Assembly: GCF_027571405.1 (NCBI RefSeq)
Contig: NZ_CP092968.1
Location: forward strand, 2,750,001 to 2,814,000
Direction of reading: 5' to 3'
DNA: 64,000 nt
DNA from: Methylocystis parvus OBBP
GTDB taxonomy: Bacteria; Pseudomonadota; Alphaproteobacteria; Rhizobiales; Beijerinckiaceae
Shown here: piece after piece, positions 18,832 through 28,310 of the stretch
Numbering within the stretch: the first letter of the stretch is position 1
How the letters are laid out: the number at the start of each line of letters is the position of its first letter
Made by a program: the position numbers and the translations under genes
The notes under the pieces: generated by a model
Database searches by the model: none
What the model was told of the DNA's origin: nothing
The model's input: the letters and a program-made list of their open reading frames with translations, nothing else

Positions 18832-19809
18832 ATGGCGCGTTCGGTAAGGTCTCAAGATCCTCAGGCGGGGGAAAATCCGGCCCTGCATGTGGTCGAGGCG
18901 CCGGCTCCGGCGCAGAAGGCCGGCCCCGTCAAATTGCTGGCGAGCGACTCGACGGAGGACGCCGCCGTCTGCGTCTTTCTCGCGGCGCTCGATCATTTCG
19001 AGGCCAATCTCGACGCCTTCCGCCATTCGCAGGCGCCAGAAAGCGTTCATCAGATGCGCGTCGCGCTGCGCCGGCTCCGCGCGGCGATCGGTCTTTTCAA
19101 AAAGGCTTTGTCCGGCCCATCGATCGACGCCGGCCGCGCGCGCGCCAAGGAAATCGCAAGCGTTCTGGGCCGGGCGCGCAATTGGGACGTTTTTCACGAC
19201 ATGCTGCAGGGCGCGCCGAGCGACGCGCTGGCCCGGGAGGCGAGCTATCACGTTCTGCTCGACGCGCTGGAATTCAACCGCTCCAAGGCCTATCGCAGCG
19301 CGCGCGAGACTCTGGCGGACGCGGGGACATCCGCCTTCCTCGCCGATTTCCGCAAGGCCGTCGCCGAGCGAGACTGGACCGCGGCGCCCGGTATGACGGA
19401 TGAAGGCTCGGCGCGTCCTTTCGCGCGGGAGGCGCTCACGAAACTGCGCAAGCGCGTGCTGAAGAAATCCAAGGGACTCGCCGCGCGCGCCCCGGAGGAG
19501 CGTCATCAACTGCGCATCGCCCTGAAGAAGGCGCGTTACGGCGCCGAGTTTTTCGAGAGCCTGTTCTCGCATGTCGAGGATGCGGAGGACTTCTCCCTCG
19601 CGCTCGCCAAGATGCAGGACGGGCTCGGCGTCTACAACGATATGGAGATGGCGAACGCGCTGCTCGACGAGATCGACGCGCATGGCGAAGCGAGCCTGCG
19701 CGCGTCGGGCTTCGTGCGCGGCTGGTTCGCGCATGCGGCGCTGGCGGGCGCGGCGCATGCGAAGAAAAGCGAGAAGCGGCTGAAAGGTCTGACGCCTTTC
19801 TGGGAGTGA
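18832..19809 (+). CDS. CHAD domain protein
   Basis: A 325-residue, helix-rich protein with the conserved histidine alpha-helical domain. The first helical repeat includes VHQMRVALRRLRAAIGLFKK (about residues 68-87) and the second RHQLRIALKKARYGAEFFE, each with the conserved His and the basic residues that bind polyphosphate in this family. The usual N-terminal CYTH triphosphatase domain is absent, replaced by about 40 disordered residues, so this is a CHAD-only protein. A role at polyphosphate granules is family-based inference. The gene converges with mutS, ending nine bases from it. Confidence 0.88.
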   Translation: MARSVRSQDPQAGENPALHVVEAPAPAQKAGPVKLLASDSTEDAAVCVFLAALDHFEANLDAFRHSQAPESVHQMRVALRRLRAAIGLFKKALSGPSIDAGRARAKEIASVLGRARNWDVFHDMLQGAPSDALAREASYHVLLDALEFNRSKAYRSARETLADAGTSAFLADFRKAVAERDWTAAPGMTDEGSARPFAREALTKLRKRVLKKSKGLAARAPEERHQLRIALKKARYGAEFFESLFSHVEDAEDFSLALAKMQDGLGVYNDMEMANALLDEIDAHGEASLRASGFVRGWFAHAALAGAAHAKKSEKRLKGLTPFWE

Positions 19810-19817
19810 CGCGGGCT

Positions 19818-22466
19818 CTACGCTTTCCCTTTCAACTCATATAACGCTGCGAGCGCTTCGCGCGGGCTCAACTGGTCGGGATCGATCCGCGCCAACGTCT
19901 CGCGCAGCGCATCCCTGGACTGCGCCGCCTCCACGACATGTTTGAAGAGCGGAAGATCGTCGATCAGCGCCTCGACCGGGGCGCGCCGGTCGGCGGCCTC
20001 CAATTCCGCGAGGATGGCGTGCGCCCGCGCGACGACGCTTGCGGGGAGACCCGCGAGTTGCGCCACATGCACGCCATAGGATCGATCCGCCGCGCCTTTC
20101 ACCACCTCATGAAGAAAGACGACCTCGCCCGCGTGATCCGTCACTTTCATGGTGAGATTGACGAGCCGCGCCATGCGTTTCGTGAGCTGCGTCAGCTCAT
20201 GGAAATGCGTCGCGAAAATCGCGCGCGCGCGATTGATCTCGTGCAGATGCTCGATCGTCGCCCAGGCGATGGAGAGGCCGTCGAAGGTCGCGGTGCCGCG
20301 GCCGATTTCGTCCAATATCACGAGGGAGCGCTGCGTCGCGCCGTTGAGAATTGCGGCGGTCTCCACCATCTCGACCATGAATGTCGAGCGTCCGCGCGCA
20401 AGATCGTCCGAAGCGCCGACGCGCGAGAAGAGGCGATCGACGACGCCGATGCGCGCTTCGGCGGCCGGCACATAGGAGCCCGCCTGCGCAAGCAACGCGA
20501 TCAGCGCGTTCTGACGCAGAAAGGTCGATTTGCCGGCCATGTTCGGGCCTGTGACGACGGCGATGCGGCCTGCTTTCTCGCCCGTCAGATCGCAATCATT
20601 CGCCGCAAAGGCCTTGCCTTGCGCCTGAAGCGACGCTTCGACCACCGGATGACGGCCCGCGACGATCGCAAAGTCGAGGGAATGATCGACAGAGGGCCGC
20701 GTCCAGCTTCGCTTTTCGGCGACCTCAGCGAGCGCGCCCAGCACGTCGAGACGCGCAAAGGCCTGCGCCAGCGCCTGCAATTCGTCGGCTCCGGCGAGAA
20801 TGGCCGCCGACAAGGCGTCGAAAATCGCAAGCTCCCGCGCTAAAGCGCGATCGGCGGCGGAAGCGATCCGGCTTTGCAGATCGGCGAGTTCGCGCGTCGA
20901 GAAGCGCATGGCGTCGGCCATGGTCTGGCGATGCGTGAAGGTCTCGTCGCGCAGAAGCTTCTCGCCTTGCGCGGCGGGCACTTCGAGAAAGAAACCTAAG
21001 AAATTATTGTGCTTGATCTTGAGTTTCGTTCCCGTCGCCTCGGCGTAGCCCGCCTGCAGCGAGGCGATGACGATGCGGCTTTCGTCGCGCAACGCCCTCG
21101 CTTCGTCGAGTTCCGCGTCGCGGCCTTCGCGCACGAAGTCGCCATTGCGTTTATCGAGCGGCGCGCTGTCCTTGAGGCTACGCGCGATCTCCTGCGCCAG
21201 TCCGGCGTCGGCGCCCGCAAGCCTCGCGACGTCGCGCGCAATCTTTGCCGGCGATTCGGCGCGGGCGAACAGATCCGCAATGTCGCGCGCGGCGGCGAGC
21301 GCGGCGCCGACGCTTGCGACGTCGCGCGGACCGCCGCGCTGCAAGGCGAGACGCGACACGGCGCGGGCGAGATCGGGCGCGCGCGAAAGCTTGGCGCGCA
21401 ACGCCGCGCGTATCTCCGACCTTTCGAGAAAGAAAGTCACGGCGTCGAGCCGCGCGGCGATCAGCGCGGGATCGGTCGACGGCGCCGCGAGGCGCTCTCC
21501 CAGCAGACGCGCGCCCGCCGATGTCGCGGTGAGATCGACGACGGAAAGGAGAGAGCCCTCGCGCGCGCCCGACAGCGTGCGAAGGAGTTCGAGATTGGCG
21601 CGCGTCGCGGCGTCGATTTCGAGCGTCGCGCTTTCGCGCAGACTCATGGGACGCGCGAGGGCGGGGCGGCTCCCTTTCTGCGTGCGCTCGACATAAAGGA
21701 TCGCGGTCGCCGCGGCCGCAATCTCCGCTTCGCCCAGGGCGCCGAAACCCTCGAGCGTCGCGACGCCGAAGAAATCCATCAGGCGCCGGGGAGCGTCCCC
21801 GGCCTCGCGTCCGAGCGGCGCGACCGGCGCGCCGAGATTGACGAACAAGGTCGCGAGCGCCTCTTCGCGGCACAGGCTTTCGGCGGCGACGATCTCGCGC
21901 GGCTCGAAACGCGCGAGCGTCGATGAAAGCTCGTTCTCCGCGCATTGGACCACGGTGAAAGCGCCGGTCGAAATATCGACGCTGGCGACGCCGTAGCGCC
22001 ACGCGCCCTTCGCGTCCCTCACGCGCGCGACCGCCGCGAAAGCGTTGGCGCGCGCCGGATCGAGCAGCGCGTCTTCGGTGATCGTGCCGGGCGTCACGAG
22101 ACGCACGACGTCGCGCTTCACCACCGATTTGGGGCCGCGCTTCCTGGCCTCGGCGGGATCTTCGATCTGCTCGCAGACGGCGACGCGATGGCCGAGCGCG
22201 ATGAGCTTTTGCAGATAGTCGTTGGCGCGCTCGACGGGCACGCCGCACATGGGAATGTCTTCGCCCAGATGCTTGCCGCGCTTCGTCAACATGATCCCGA
22301 GAGCGCGCGACGCGGTTTCCGCATCGTCGAAGAACAATTCGTAGAAATCGCCCATGCGATAGAAGAGCAGGCAATCCGCATTCGCCGACTTGATCTCGAT
22401 ATATTGGGCGATCATCGGCGTCGCGCGCGCCGCGGCGGCGGCCTGATCCGTGGCTCTCTCGCTCAT
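19818..22466 (-). CDS. mutS: DNA mismatch repair protein MutS
   Basis: An 882-residue mismatch-recognition ATPase. The N-terminal mismatch-binding domain has [10 protein letters not shown] (the FYE motif that contacts the mispair), the middle has the lever and clamp helices, and the C-terminal ATPase carries Walker [10 protein letters not shown] at residues 640-648, then [12 protein letters not shown] and ATHFHELT. Length and order are typical. No mutL is in the window. It is transcribed alone and ends next to the convergent CHAD gene. Confidence 0.98.
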   Translation of the reverse strand: MSERATDQAAAAARATPMIAQYIEIKSANADCLLFYRMGDFYELFFDDAETASRALGIMLTKRGKHLGEDIPMCGVPVERANDYLQKLIALGHRVAVCEQIEDPAEARKRGPKSVVKRDVVRLVTPGTITEDALLDPARANAFAAVARVRDAKGAWRYGVASVDISTGAFTVVQCAENELSSTLARFEPREIVAAESLCREEALATLFVNLGAPVAPLGREAGDAPRRLMDFFGVATLEGFGALGEAEIAAAATAILYVERTQKGSRPALARPMSLRESATLEIDAATRANLELLRTLSGAREGSLLSVVDLTATSAGARLLGERLAAPSTDPALIAARLDAVTFFLERSEIRAALRAKLSRAPDLARAVSRLALQRGGPRDVASVGAALAAARDIADLFARAESPAKIARDVARLAGADAGLAQEIARSLKDSAPLDKRNGDFVREGRDAELDEARALRDESRIVIASLQAGYAEATGTKLKIKHNNFLGFFLEVPAAQGEKLLRDETFTHRQTMADAMRFSTRELADLQSRIASAADRALARELAIFDALSAAILAGADELQALAQAFARLDVLGALAEVAEKRSWTRPSVDHSLDFAIVAGRHPVVEASLQAQGKAFAANDCDLTGEKAGRIAVVTGPNMAGKSTFLRQNALIALLAQAGSYVPAAEARIGVVDRLFSRVGASDDLARGRSTFMVEMVETAAILNGATQRSLVILDEIGRGTATFDGLSIAWATIEHLHEINRARAIFATHFHELTQLTKRMARLVNLTMKVTDHAGEVVFLHEVVKGAADRSYGVHVAQLAGLPASVVARAHAILAELEAADRRAPVEALIDDLPLFKHVVEAAQSRDALRETLARIDPDQLSPREALAALYELKGKA

Positions 22467-22519
22467 GGCGGCAGTTTAGCGGCGCGTAAACGGCGGCGCC
22501 ATCGGCCAGCGCCTTTTAC

Positions 22520-22699
22520 ATGTGGACGCCTCGGGCGGACGGCGCCAAGGCGCTCGAGCAGAAGGACGATGACGGCGCGAATGCGCCTCTCAAGCCGGAG
22601 GCGCTTTATTTCATTTCATCTGACCCGACGCGACTGCGGGCGCTCGTCCTTTCCGACCAGGGATTGGACGGCGCGCCGCTCGTCTTCGACATTCCGTGA
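22520..22699 (+). CDS. possible small protein, 59 aa
   Basis: An ATG-started frame of 59 codons. The product is acidic in the first half (DGAKALEQKDDDGANAPLKP) and ends ALYFISSDPTRLRALV..GAPLVFDIP, which reads like a real folded peptide rather than a random frame. The ribosome-binding site is poor. It lies alone between mutS (divergent) and the small-membrane-protein cluster (convergent). No family is recognised. Confidence 0.4.
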   Translation: MWTPRADGAKALEQKDDDGANAPLKPEALYFISSDPTRLRALVLSDQGLDGAPLVFDIP

Positions 22700-22709
22700 T
22701 GAGGCGTCT

Positions 22710-22784
22710 TTAGCGCCACATAGCGAGCAGGATGATGATGGGGATCGGCACCCCGAGCAGCCACAATAAAACCGAACGGCCCAT
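22710..22784 (-). CDS. 24-residue single-helix membrane peptide
   Basis: A 25-codon frame (with stop) preceded by a strong GAGGAGG ribosome-binding site six bases from the ATG. The peptide begins MGRSVLLWLLGVPIPI and is one hydrophobic helix with a positively charged N-terminus and a WR end. It starts 12 bases after the membrane-protein gene at 22797-23693 ends, so it is the last gene of a short operon whose first gene (23703-23777) is another 24-residue membrane peptide. Function unknown. Confidence 0.72.
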   Translation of the reverse strand: MGRSVLLWLLGVPIPIIILLAMWR

Positions 22785-22796
22785 ATTCGCCTCCTC

Positions 22797-23693
22797 TCAC
22801 CAGCGCATCGCCGCCGACAGCCCGATATTTTCGTCGCGATGGCGACCGCCCATGACCGCGCCGCTCCAGGCTGACGCCGCCGCGAGCAGCATGGCGGCCG
22901 CGGCGATGAAGCTCGCCATGATTCCCGCCTTGCGCGCCTTGTCCGCGACGTCCTTGGCGCGAGCGTTGTCGTCGCGAACCTGCTGCATGACCGAATCGAC
23001 CCGCGCGCGGGCGTCGGCCGGCGAGAGGCCCGTGCTCGAGGCGAGCAGGTTCTGCAGATAAATGCGGTCCTGATCGCCGATCTCGCCCGTGGCCTGCCCC
23101 CGCGCGATGATGCGCGAGACGATCTGGCGCGTATCCGCCGTCGTGGCGATCGGCGCGGGCGTCCCGGCGCGCTGCGCGCCGCCGCCGTCGCCCCGCATCA
23201 GCGTATCGACGCGGTAATCGACGGGGTTGGAGACGAGCCCGCTCTTTTGCGCCTGCTGAGTCGCCGTATCGACGCCCGCCTTGCCGAGATTGTAGAGCGA
23301 GGAGCCGAGCGCCAGCGCGACGATGATCATGCAGGTGGCCCAGACGGTGAGCCCATGGGCGCCGTCGCGCACCTCCGCCTCCTCGCGCGGCGCGTCGATA
23401 TTGCGCCGGCGCAGACGCCCGCAGACATAGCCGCCGGCGGCGTAGCTCGCGACGGTGACCCAGATGACCCACAAAGCCAGCGCGATGGCGTGCGTCATGG
23501 GCGAGGCGCCTTCGTAAGGCGAGGCGAGCGACAGCCCGATCCCCGAACCGAAGGCCGCCATGACGAAGGAAATCGCCGTGGCGACCGCGACCCCCGCGAG
23601 GATCGCGCCCCAATCCACGGCGCTGACGAAACCCGCGCGCTCCGTGGCGACGGGAGCGCCCGGCGCATAGCCGGGCCGTATGACGTCCGTCAT
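22797..23693 (-). CDS. membrane protein of unknown function, 298 aa
   Basis: The first two hydrophobic hairpins are WGAILAGVAVATAISFVMAA (about residues 28-47) and IALALWVIWVTVASYAAGGYV (about 70-90); the third is about 117-134, and the fourth, near the C-terminus (about 262-282), is followed by GGRHRDENIG. The loop between helices three and four is about 125 residues, polar and Gln/Thr/Arg-rich. The N-terminus begins MTDVIRPGYAPGAP. I believe similar proteins are widespread in Hyphomicrobiales without known function. It is tightly flanked (9 and 12 bases) by two genes for 24-residue membrane peptides on the same strand. Confidence 0.8.
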   Translation of the reverse strand: MTDVIRPGYAPGAPVATERAGFVSAVDWGAILAGVAVATAISFVMAAFGSGIGLSLASPYEGASPMTHAIALALWVIWVTVASYAAGGYVCGRLRRRNIDAPREEAEVRDGAHGLTVWATCMIIVALALGSSLYNLGKAGVDTATQQAQKSGLVSNPVDYRVDTLMRGDGGGAQRAGTPAPIATTADTRQIVSRIIARGQATGEIGDQDRIYLQNLLASSTGLSPADARARVDSVMQQVRDDNARAKDVADKARKAGIMASFIAAAAMLLAAASAWSGAVMGGRHRDENIGLSAAMRW

Positions 23694-23702
23694 GCGCCCC
23701 TC

Positions 23703-23777
23703 CTATCGCAGGCCGAGCAGAGACAGGATCGCCATGACGATCACGACCAAGCCGACAAGATAAATGATGCTGTTCAT
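23703..23777 (-). CDS. 24-residue single-helix membrane peptide
   Basis: A 25-codon frame (with stop) with a GGAGGCGGGG ribosome-binding region directly upstream of its ATG. The peptide begins MNSIIYLVGLVVIVMA and ends SLLGLR, a single transmembrane helix with a short basic tail. It is the promoter-proximal member of the three-gene cluster and ends nine bases before the 298-residue membrane protein gene. It differs from the other micro-protein in sequence, so the two are not simple duplicates. Confidence 0.72.
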   Translation of the reverse strand: MNSIIYLVGLVVIVMAILSLLGLR

Positions 23778-24010
23778 CCCCGCCTCCATGTCGGCGCGCG
23801 ACGGCGCCGGGCGTGAAAAGTGAGGCGGGAACGCGGGGCGGGCGGGGATTGTTCCGAGGAGAGCCCCGATGCTGGCATGGGCTGAAAGCGGGGACGAACC
23901 CCAGGACGCGCAGATGTCCGGGCGGACTCCCGCCCGCCCGCTTGTCCATCCCGCCCGCCCCCGGCTATGCTGCGCCGCAATAGGCGCAGCAATCGGAAAG
24001 GCTTGCCCAA

Positions 24011-26284
24011 ATGAGTGAAAGCATGAGCGATCGGCCCGTCTTCACGGAGAAGGAGGCGCTGCTCTTTCACTCGCGCGGGCGCCCCGGCAAGCTCGCCGTC
24101 GTCTCGACCAAGCCCATGGCGACGCAGCGCGATCTCTCGCTCGCTTATTCGCCCGGCGTCGCCGCGCCGGTGATGGCCATCGCCAAGGACCCCTCGCTCG
24201 CCTTCGACTATACGACGCGCGGCAATATGGTCGCCGTCATCACCAATGGCACGGCGATTCTAGGGCTCGGCGATCTCGGGCCGCTCGCGGCCAAGCCCGT
24301 GATGGAAGGCAAGGCCGCCCTCTTCAAGCGCTTCGCCGACATCGATTCGATCGACCTCGAAGTCGACGCCAAGGAGGTCGAGGATTTCATCAACGCGGTG
24401 CGCTATCTCGGCCCCTCTTTCGGCGGGATCAATCTCGAAGACATCAAGGCGCCCGAATGCTTCGTAATCGAAGAGCGGCTGCGCGAAATGATGGACATTC
24501 CCGTCTTTCACGACGACCAGCACGGCACGGCGATCATCTCGGCGGCGGGCCTCATCAACGCCCTGCTGCTCACCGGCCGCGACATCAAGGAGACGAAGCT
24601 CGTCTGCAACGGCGCGGGCGCGGCGGGCATCGCCTGTCTCGACCTCGCCAGGGCGCTCGGCTTCGATCCGCGCAACATCACGCTTTGCGACACGAAAGGC
24701 GTCGTCTATCGCGGGCGCGCGGAAGGCATGAATCAATGGAAAAGCGCGCATGCCGTCGAGACCAGGGCGCGCACGCTCGCCGAGGCGCTGGAAGGCGCGG
24801 ATATTTTCTACGGCCTCTCCGTCGCGGGCGCGCTGACGCCGGAAATGCTCAAGAACATGGCGTCGGACCCGATCGTCTTCGCCATGGCCAATCCCGATCC
24901 TGAAATCACCCCGGAAGAAGCGCGCGCGGCGCGGCCGGACTGCATCATCGCCACGGGGCGTTCGGACTATCCGAACCAGGTGAATAACGTTCTGGGCTTT
25001 CCCTACATCTTTCGCGGCGCGCTCGACGTTCGCGCCAAGACCATCAATATGGAGATGAAGATCGCCGCCGTGCAGGCGCTCGCCGACCTTGCGCGCGAGG
25101 ACGTGCCGGACGAAGTGGCGAACGCCTATCGCGGCGCGCGCCCGCGCTTCGGGCGCGATTATCTCATCCCCGCGCCTTTCGATCCGCGCCTCATACACGT
25201 CGTGCCGACGGCGGTCGCGCGCGCCGCGATGGAATCGGGCGTCGCGCGCCGGCCGATCATCGACATGAAGGCTTATCGGCATGAGCTTTCCGCGCGCCGC
25301 GATCCGATCGCGGGCGTGATGCAGACCGTCTTCGAACGCGTGCGGCGGGAGCCCAAGCGCGTCGTCTTCGCGGAAGGCGAGGAGCAGCAGGTCATCCGCG
25401 CGGCCGTCACTTTCGTCAATCAGGGATTGGGAACGGCGGTGCTCGTCGGCCGCGAGGACCGGGTGAAGGCCAACGCCGCCAATGCGGGCGTCGAGCTCGC
25501 GCCCGGCATCGAAATTCACAACGCCAAGCTCTCCCACCGCAACACGGTCTACGCGCAGTTTCTCTTCGAGCGGCTGCAGCGCAAGGGCTTTCTGCTGCGC
25601 GACTGCCAGCGCCTGATCAATCAGGACCGCAACCATTTCGCCGCCGCCATGGTCGCCCGCGGCGACGCGGACGCGATGGTGACGGGCGTGACGCGCAATT
25701 TCTCCAATGCGCTCGAGGAAGTCCGCCGCGTCGTCGATCAGAAGCCGGGACATCGCGTCATCGGCGTCTCGCTCATTCTCGCCAAGGGACGCGTCGTCGT
25801 CGTGGCGGATACGGCGATCACGGAATTGCCGGAAGCGGAGGAGCTTGCCGAAATCGCGATCGAGGCGGCGGGCGTCGCTCGGCGCATCGGCCTCATTCCG
25901 CGCGTCGCCATGCTCGCTTTCTCGACCTTCGGCTATCCGCCCGGCGAGCGCACCGAGCGCGTGCATGACGCGGTGCGGGTGCTCGATCAGCGCCGCGTCG
26001 ATTTCGAATATGAGGGCGAGATGGGCGCCGACATCGCGCTCAACAAGGAATTGATGGGCGCCTATCCCTTCTCCCGGCTGAAGGACACGGCGAACGTCCT
26101 CGTCATGCCGGCTTTCCACTCCGCGGCGATCTCGACCAAGATGCTGCAGGAGCTGGGCGACGCGACGGTGCTCGGGCCGCTGATCGTCGGCCTCGACAAA
26201 CCCGTTCAGATCACCCAGCTCGGCGCGACCGATACGGAGATCGTCAATATGGCGGCGCTCGCCGCGTTCGGCCTCGGCGGCTGA
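24011..26284 (+). CDS. maeB: NADP-dependent malic enzyme (MaeB type, phosphotransacetylase-like C-terminus)
   Basis: A 757-residue cytosolic enzyme that oxidatively decarboxylates malate to pyruvate with NADP. The N-terminal malic domain (to about residue 430) contains the malate-binding stretch [12 protein letters not shown], the catalytic region around FHDDQHGTA and the nucleotide-binding motif [11 protein letters not shown]. The C-terminal third resembles phosphotransacetylase ([26 protein letters not shown]) and is regulatory in known MaeB enzymes rather than catalytic. Full length. In this context it drains C4 acids from the ethylmalonyl-CoA pathway and supplies NADPH. Confidence 0.96.
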   Translation: MSESMSDRPVFTEKEALLFHSRGRPGKLAVVSTKPMATQRDLSLAYSPGVAAPVMAIAKDPSLAFDYTTRGNMVAVITNGTAILGLGDLGPLAAKPVMEGKAALFKRFADIDSIDLEVDAKEVEDFINAVRYLGPSFGGINLEDIKAPECFVIEERLREMMDIPVFHDDQHGTAIISAAGLINALLLTGRDIKETKLVCNGAGAAGIACLDLARALGFDPRNITLCDTKGVVYRGRAEGMNQWKSAHAVETRARTLAEALEGADIFYGLSVAGALTPEMLKNMASDPIVFAMANPDPEITPEEARAARPDCIIATGRSDYPNQVNNVLGFPYIFRGALDVRAKTINMEMKIAAVQALADLAREDVPDEVANAYRGARPRFGRDYLIPAPFDPRLIHVVPTAVARAAMESGVARRPIIDMKAYRHELSARRDPIAGVMQTVFERVRREPKRVVFAEGEEQQVIRAAVTFVNQGLGTAVLVGREDRVKANAANAGVELAPGIEIHNAKLSHRNTVYAQFLFERLQRKGFLLRDCQRLINQDRNHFAAAMVARGDADAMVTGVTRNFSNALEEVRRVVDQKPGHRVIGVSLILAKGRVVVVADTAITELPEAEELAEIAIEAAGVARRIGLIPRVAMLAFSTFGYPPGERTERVHDAVRVLDQRRVDFEYEGEMGADIALNKELMGAYPFSRLKDTANVLVMPAFHSAAISTKMLQELGDATVLGPLIVGLDKPVQITQLGATDTEIVNMAALAAFGLGG

Positions 26285-26287
26285 CGA

Positions 26288-26530
26288 TCAAAGGGTGAAG
26301 GGCGGCAGCGCGCTTGTCATGCGCGCGGCGGCGAAGAGGCCCACGGCGAAGTGGATGAGCAGCGTCGTCGTCCCGAATCCGAAAGCGAAAAGGCCGAGAT
26401 TCTCGACAGCGCGGCGCATCTCCCGTCGGCTGGGAAGGCTCGGCCCGCGCGTTGCGCGGAACAGATGCGTTACGGGCTGCGGCGGAACGGCTGCAACGCC
26501 GCCCTCGAGGGAATATTGAACGCGGCTCAT
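26288..26530 (-). CDS. small hypothetical membrane protein, 80 aa
   Basis: An 80-residue frame with a basic N-terminal half (TRGPSLPSRREMRRAVE) and one hydrophobic segment at about residues 46-70 (GLFAFGFGTTTLLIHFAVGLFAA). Codon positions look coding, with GC-rich third bases. It converges with maeB, ending five bases past it. The ribosome-binding site is weak and no family is recognised. Confidence 0.5.
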   Translation of the reverse strand: MSRVQYSLEGGVAAVPPQPVTHLFRATRGPSLPSRREMRRAVENLGLFAFGFGTTTLLIHFAVGLFAAARMTSALPPFTL

Positions 26531-26690
26531 GGCGATCGACCCGTCTTCTATTGTGGTTGCTGCTTCGTAGCCGCATTAGAAGACACCCGGCGGTTTAAGG
26601 CCGGGCGAAAGAGACGCGCGCAATTCTAGCGATGCCCATCGTTCGCAGGCCTTTGGAACAAAATCCTTCGATCGACGCCAAGCGAGAAAG

Positions 26691-26722
26691 AAAAGGCCCC
26701 AGACGTTTCGACGTCCGGGGCC
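26691..26722 (-). terminator. Rho-independent terminator after hemA
   Basis: A 12-base-pair stem with one mismatch: GGCCCCAGACGT (26695-26706), loop TTCG, ACGTCCGGGGCC (26711-26722). On the minus strand it is followed by TTTT (26691-26694), then C and TTT. It lies about 40 bases past the hemA stop at 26764. Confidence 0.82.
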
Positions 26723-26763
26723 CGCATTTGAGGATGATTTTTGAACCGTAAGCCAAGGCGCGC

Positions 26764-28050
26764 TTATTGCGCGGCGAGCTTGATCTCCGGATAGGTGCAA
26801 CGCTCGTCGCTCTTGTGGTCGACATGCAGATGCGCCGGCGGCTCGGCGAAGGCGATGCCCAGCGTATGCCAGACGTCGACCATCGCTTCGACGAGTTGCG
26901 CAATATGCTCATGCGTGTGGCGCGGCGTCGGCGTGATGCGCAGGCGCTCGGAGCCTTTGGCGACGGTCGGATAGTTGATCGGCTGGATGTAGATGCTGTG
27001 GCGCGTGAGCAGCAGGTCGCTCGCCGCCTTGCAGAGCTCCGCGTCGCGCACCATCACCGGGACGATATGCGAGCCGTTTTCGAGGATCGGCAGGCCGGCG
27101 GCGGCGAGCGCGTGCTTGGTGATATGGGCGGCGCGCTGATGTGCGGCGCGCAGATCGGTGCGGCGCTTCAGAAGCCGCACGGAGGCGCAGGCCGCAGCGG
27201 CGACGGCCGGCGGCAGCGCGGTCGAGAAGATGAAGGCGCCGGCATAAGAGCGGATGGCGTCGATCACCGCCGAGTCGCCCGCGACATAGCCGCCGATCAC
27301 GCCGAAGCCCTTGGCGAGCGTGCCCTCGATGACGTCGATGCGGTCCATCACGCCTTCGCGCTCGCAAATGCCGCCGCCCCGCGCGCCATACATGCCGACC
27401 GCATGGACTTCGTCGACATAGGTCATGGCGCCGTAACGCTCGGCGAGCGCCGCGATTTCTTTGACCGGCGCGATATTGCCGTTCATCGAATAGAGGCTCT
27501 CGAAGACGACGAGCTTGGGCCGGTCGCCGGCCTCGATCAGCAATTCTTCGAGATGAGCGAGATCGTTATGGCGGAAAATCCTGCGCTCTGCGCGCGAGCG
27601 CTTCACGCCCTCGATCATCGAATTGTGGTTCGACGCGTCGGAGAGGATGACGCAATTGGGCAGGAGGTCGGCGATGGTCGAGATCGCCGCGAGATTGGAG
27701 ATCCAGCCCGAGGTGAAGATGAGGGCGGCTTCCTTGCCGTGAAGGTCGGCGAGTTCGCGCTCCAGCTCGACAATGGCGTGGCTCGTGCCGGAAATGTTGC
27801 GGGTGCCGCCCGCCCCGGCGCCCACCTTGCTGGCGGTGTCGACCATGGCGTCGATCACCTCGGCGTGCTGGCCCATGCCAAGATAGTCGTTGGAGCACCA
27901 GACGGTCACGTCGTCGACCGCGCCGTCGTCGCGATGCCATTTGGCCAGAGGAAACGTCTCGACGTCGCGTTCGAGATGAACAAAGACGCGATAACGGCGC
28001 TCGTCCTTCAGACGGGCGACGGCCGCCTCGAAATATCGCCGATACACCAT
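26764..28050 (-). CDS. hemA: 5-aminolevulinate synthase
   Basis: A 428-residue PLP enzyme condensing glycine and succinyl-CoA to 5-aminolevulinate, the first step of the C4 heme pathway of alphaproteobacteria. The start [11 protein letters not shown], the glycine-rich [21 protein letters not shown], the cofactor aspartate region [10 protein letters not shown] and the PLP lysine in [13 protein letters not shown] are all present. Length is normal. Monocistronic, with its own terminator. The promoter lies in the 260-base gap shared with the divergent phosphoesterase gene. Confidence 0.97.
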   Translation of the reverse strand: MVYRRYFEAAVARLKDERRYRVFVHLERDVETFPLAKWHRDDGAVDDVTVWCSNDYLGMGQHAEVIDAMVDTASKVGAGAGGTRNISGTSHAIVELERELADLHGKEAALIFTSGWISNLAAISTIADLLPNCVILSDASNHNSMIEGVKRSRAERRIFRHNDLAHLEELLIEAGDRPKLVVFESLYSMNGNIAPVKEIAALAERYGAMTYVDEVHAVGMYGARGGGICEREGVMDRIDVIEGTLAKGFGVIGGYVAGDSAVIDAIRSYAGAFIFSTALPPAVAAAACASVRLLKRRTDLRAAHQRAAHITKHALAAAGLPILENGSHIVPVMVRDAELCKAASDLLLTRHSIYIQPINYPTVAKGSERLRITPTPRHTHEHIAQLVEAMVDVWHTLGIAFAEPPAHLHVDHKSDERCTYPEIKLAAQ

Positions 28051-28310
28051 TACCGAACCCTCGATCTCTTGACGCCCATCAAACCGGTCGGCGAGGCCCC
28101 GTCCTGCCTGCCGCCTAGTTTGGACGTTTTCTTACATAGCCGATCCTAAGCTGAATGGCGAGAGGCGGAACGTCGCGGGGCATGGGTCCAGCAGCAGGAA
28201 AAGTTGTGGCGCCGGCCGGGCCGCGCGATGCTATAAGCGGCAATAAAAGCTTCACTTTGGGGCGCGAGAAGGCTTTCCTGAGACATTGCGCCGCAAGGAA
28301 ATTGGACAGC

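Noticed and set aside
24260..26119. 619-codon open frame on the minus strand
   Set aside because: Mirror frame of maeB; no coherent protein features.
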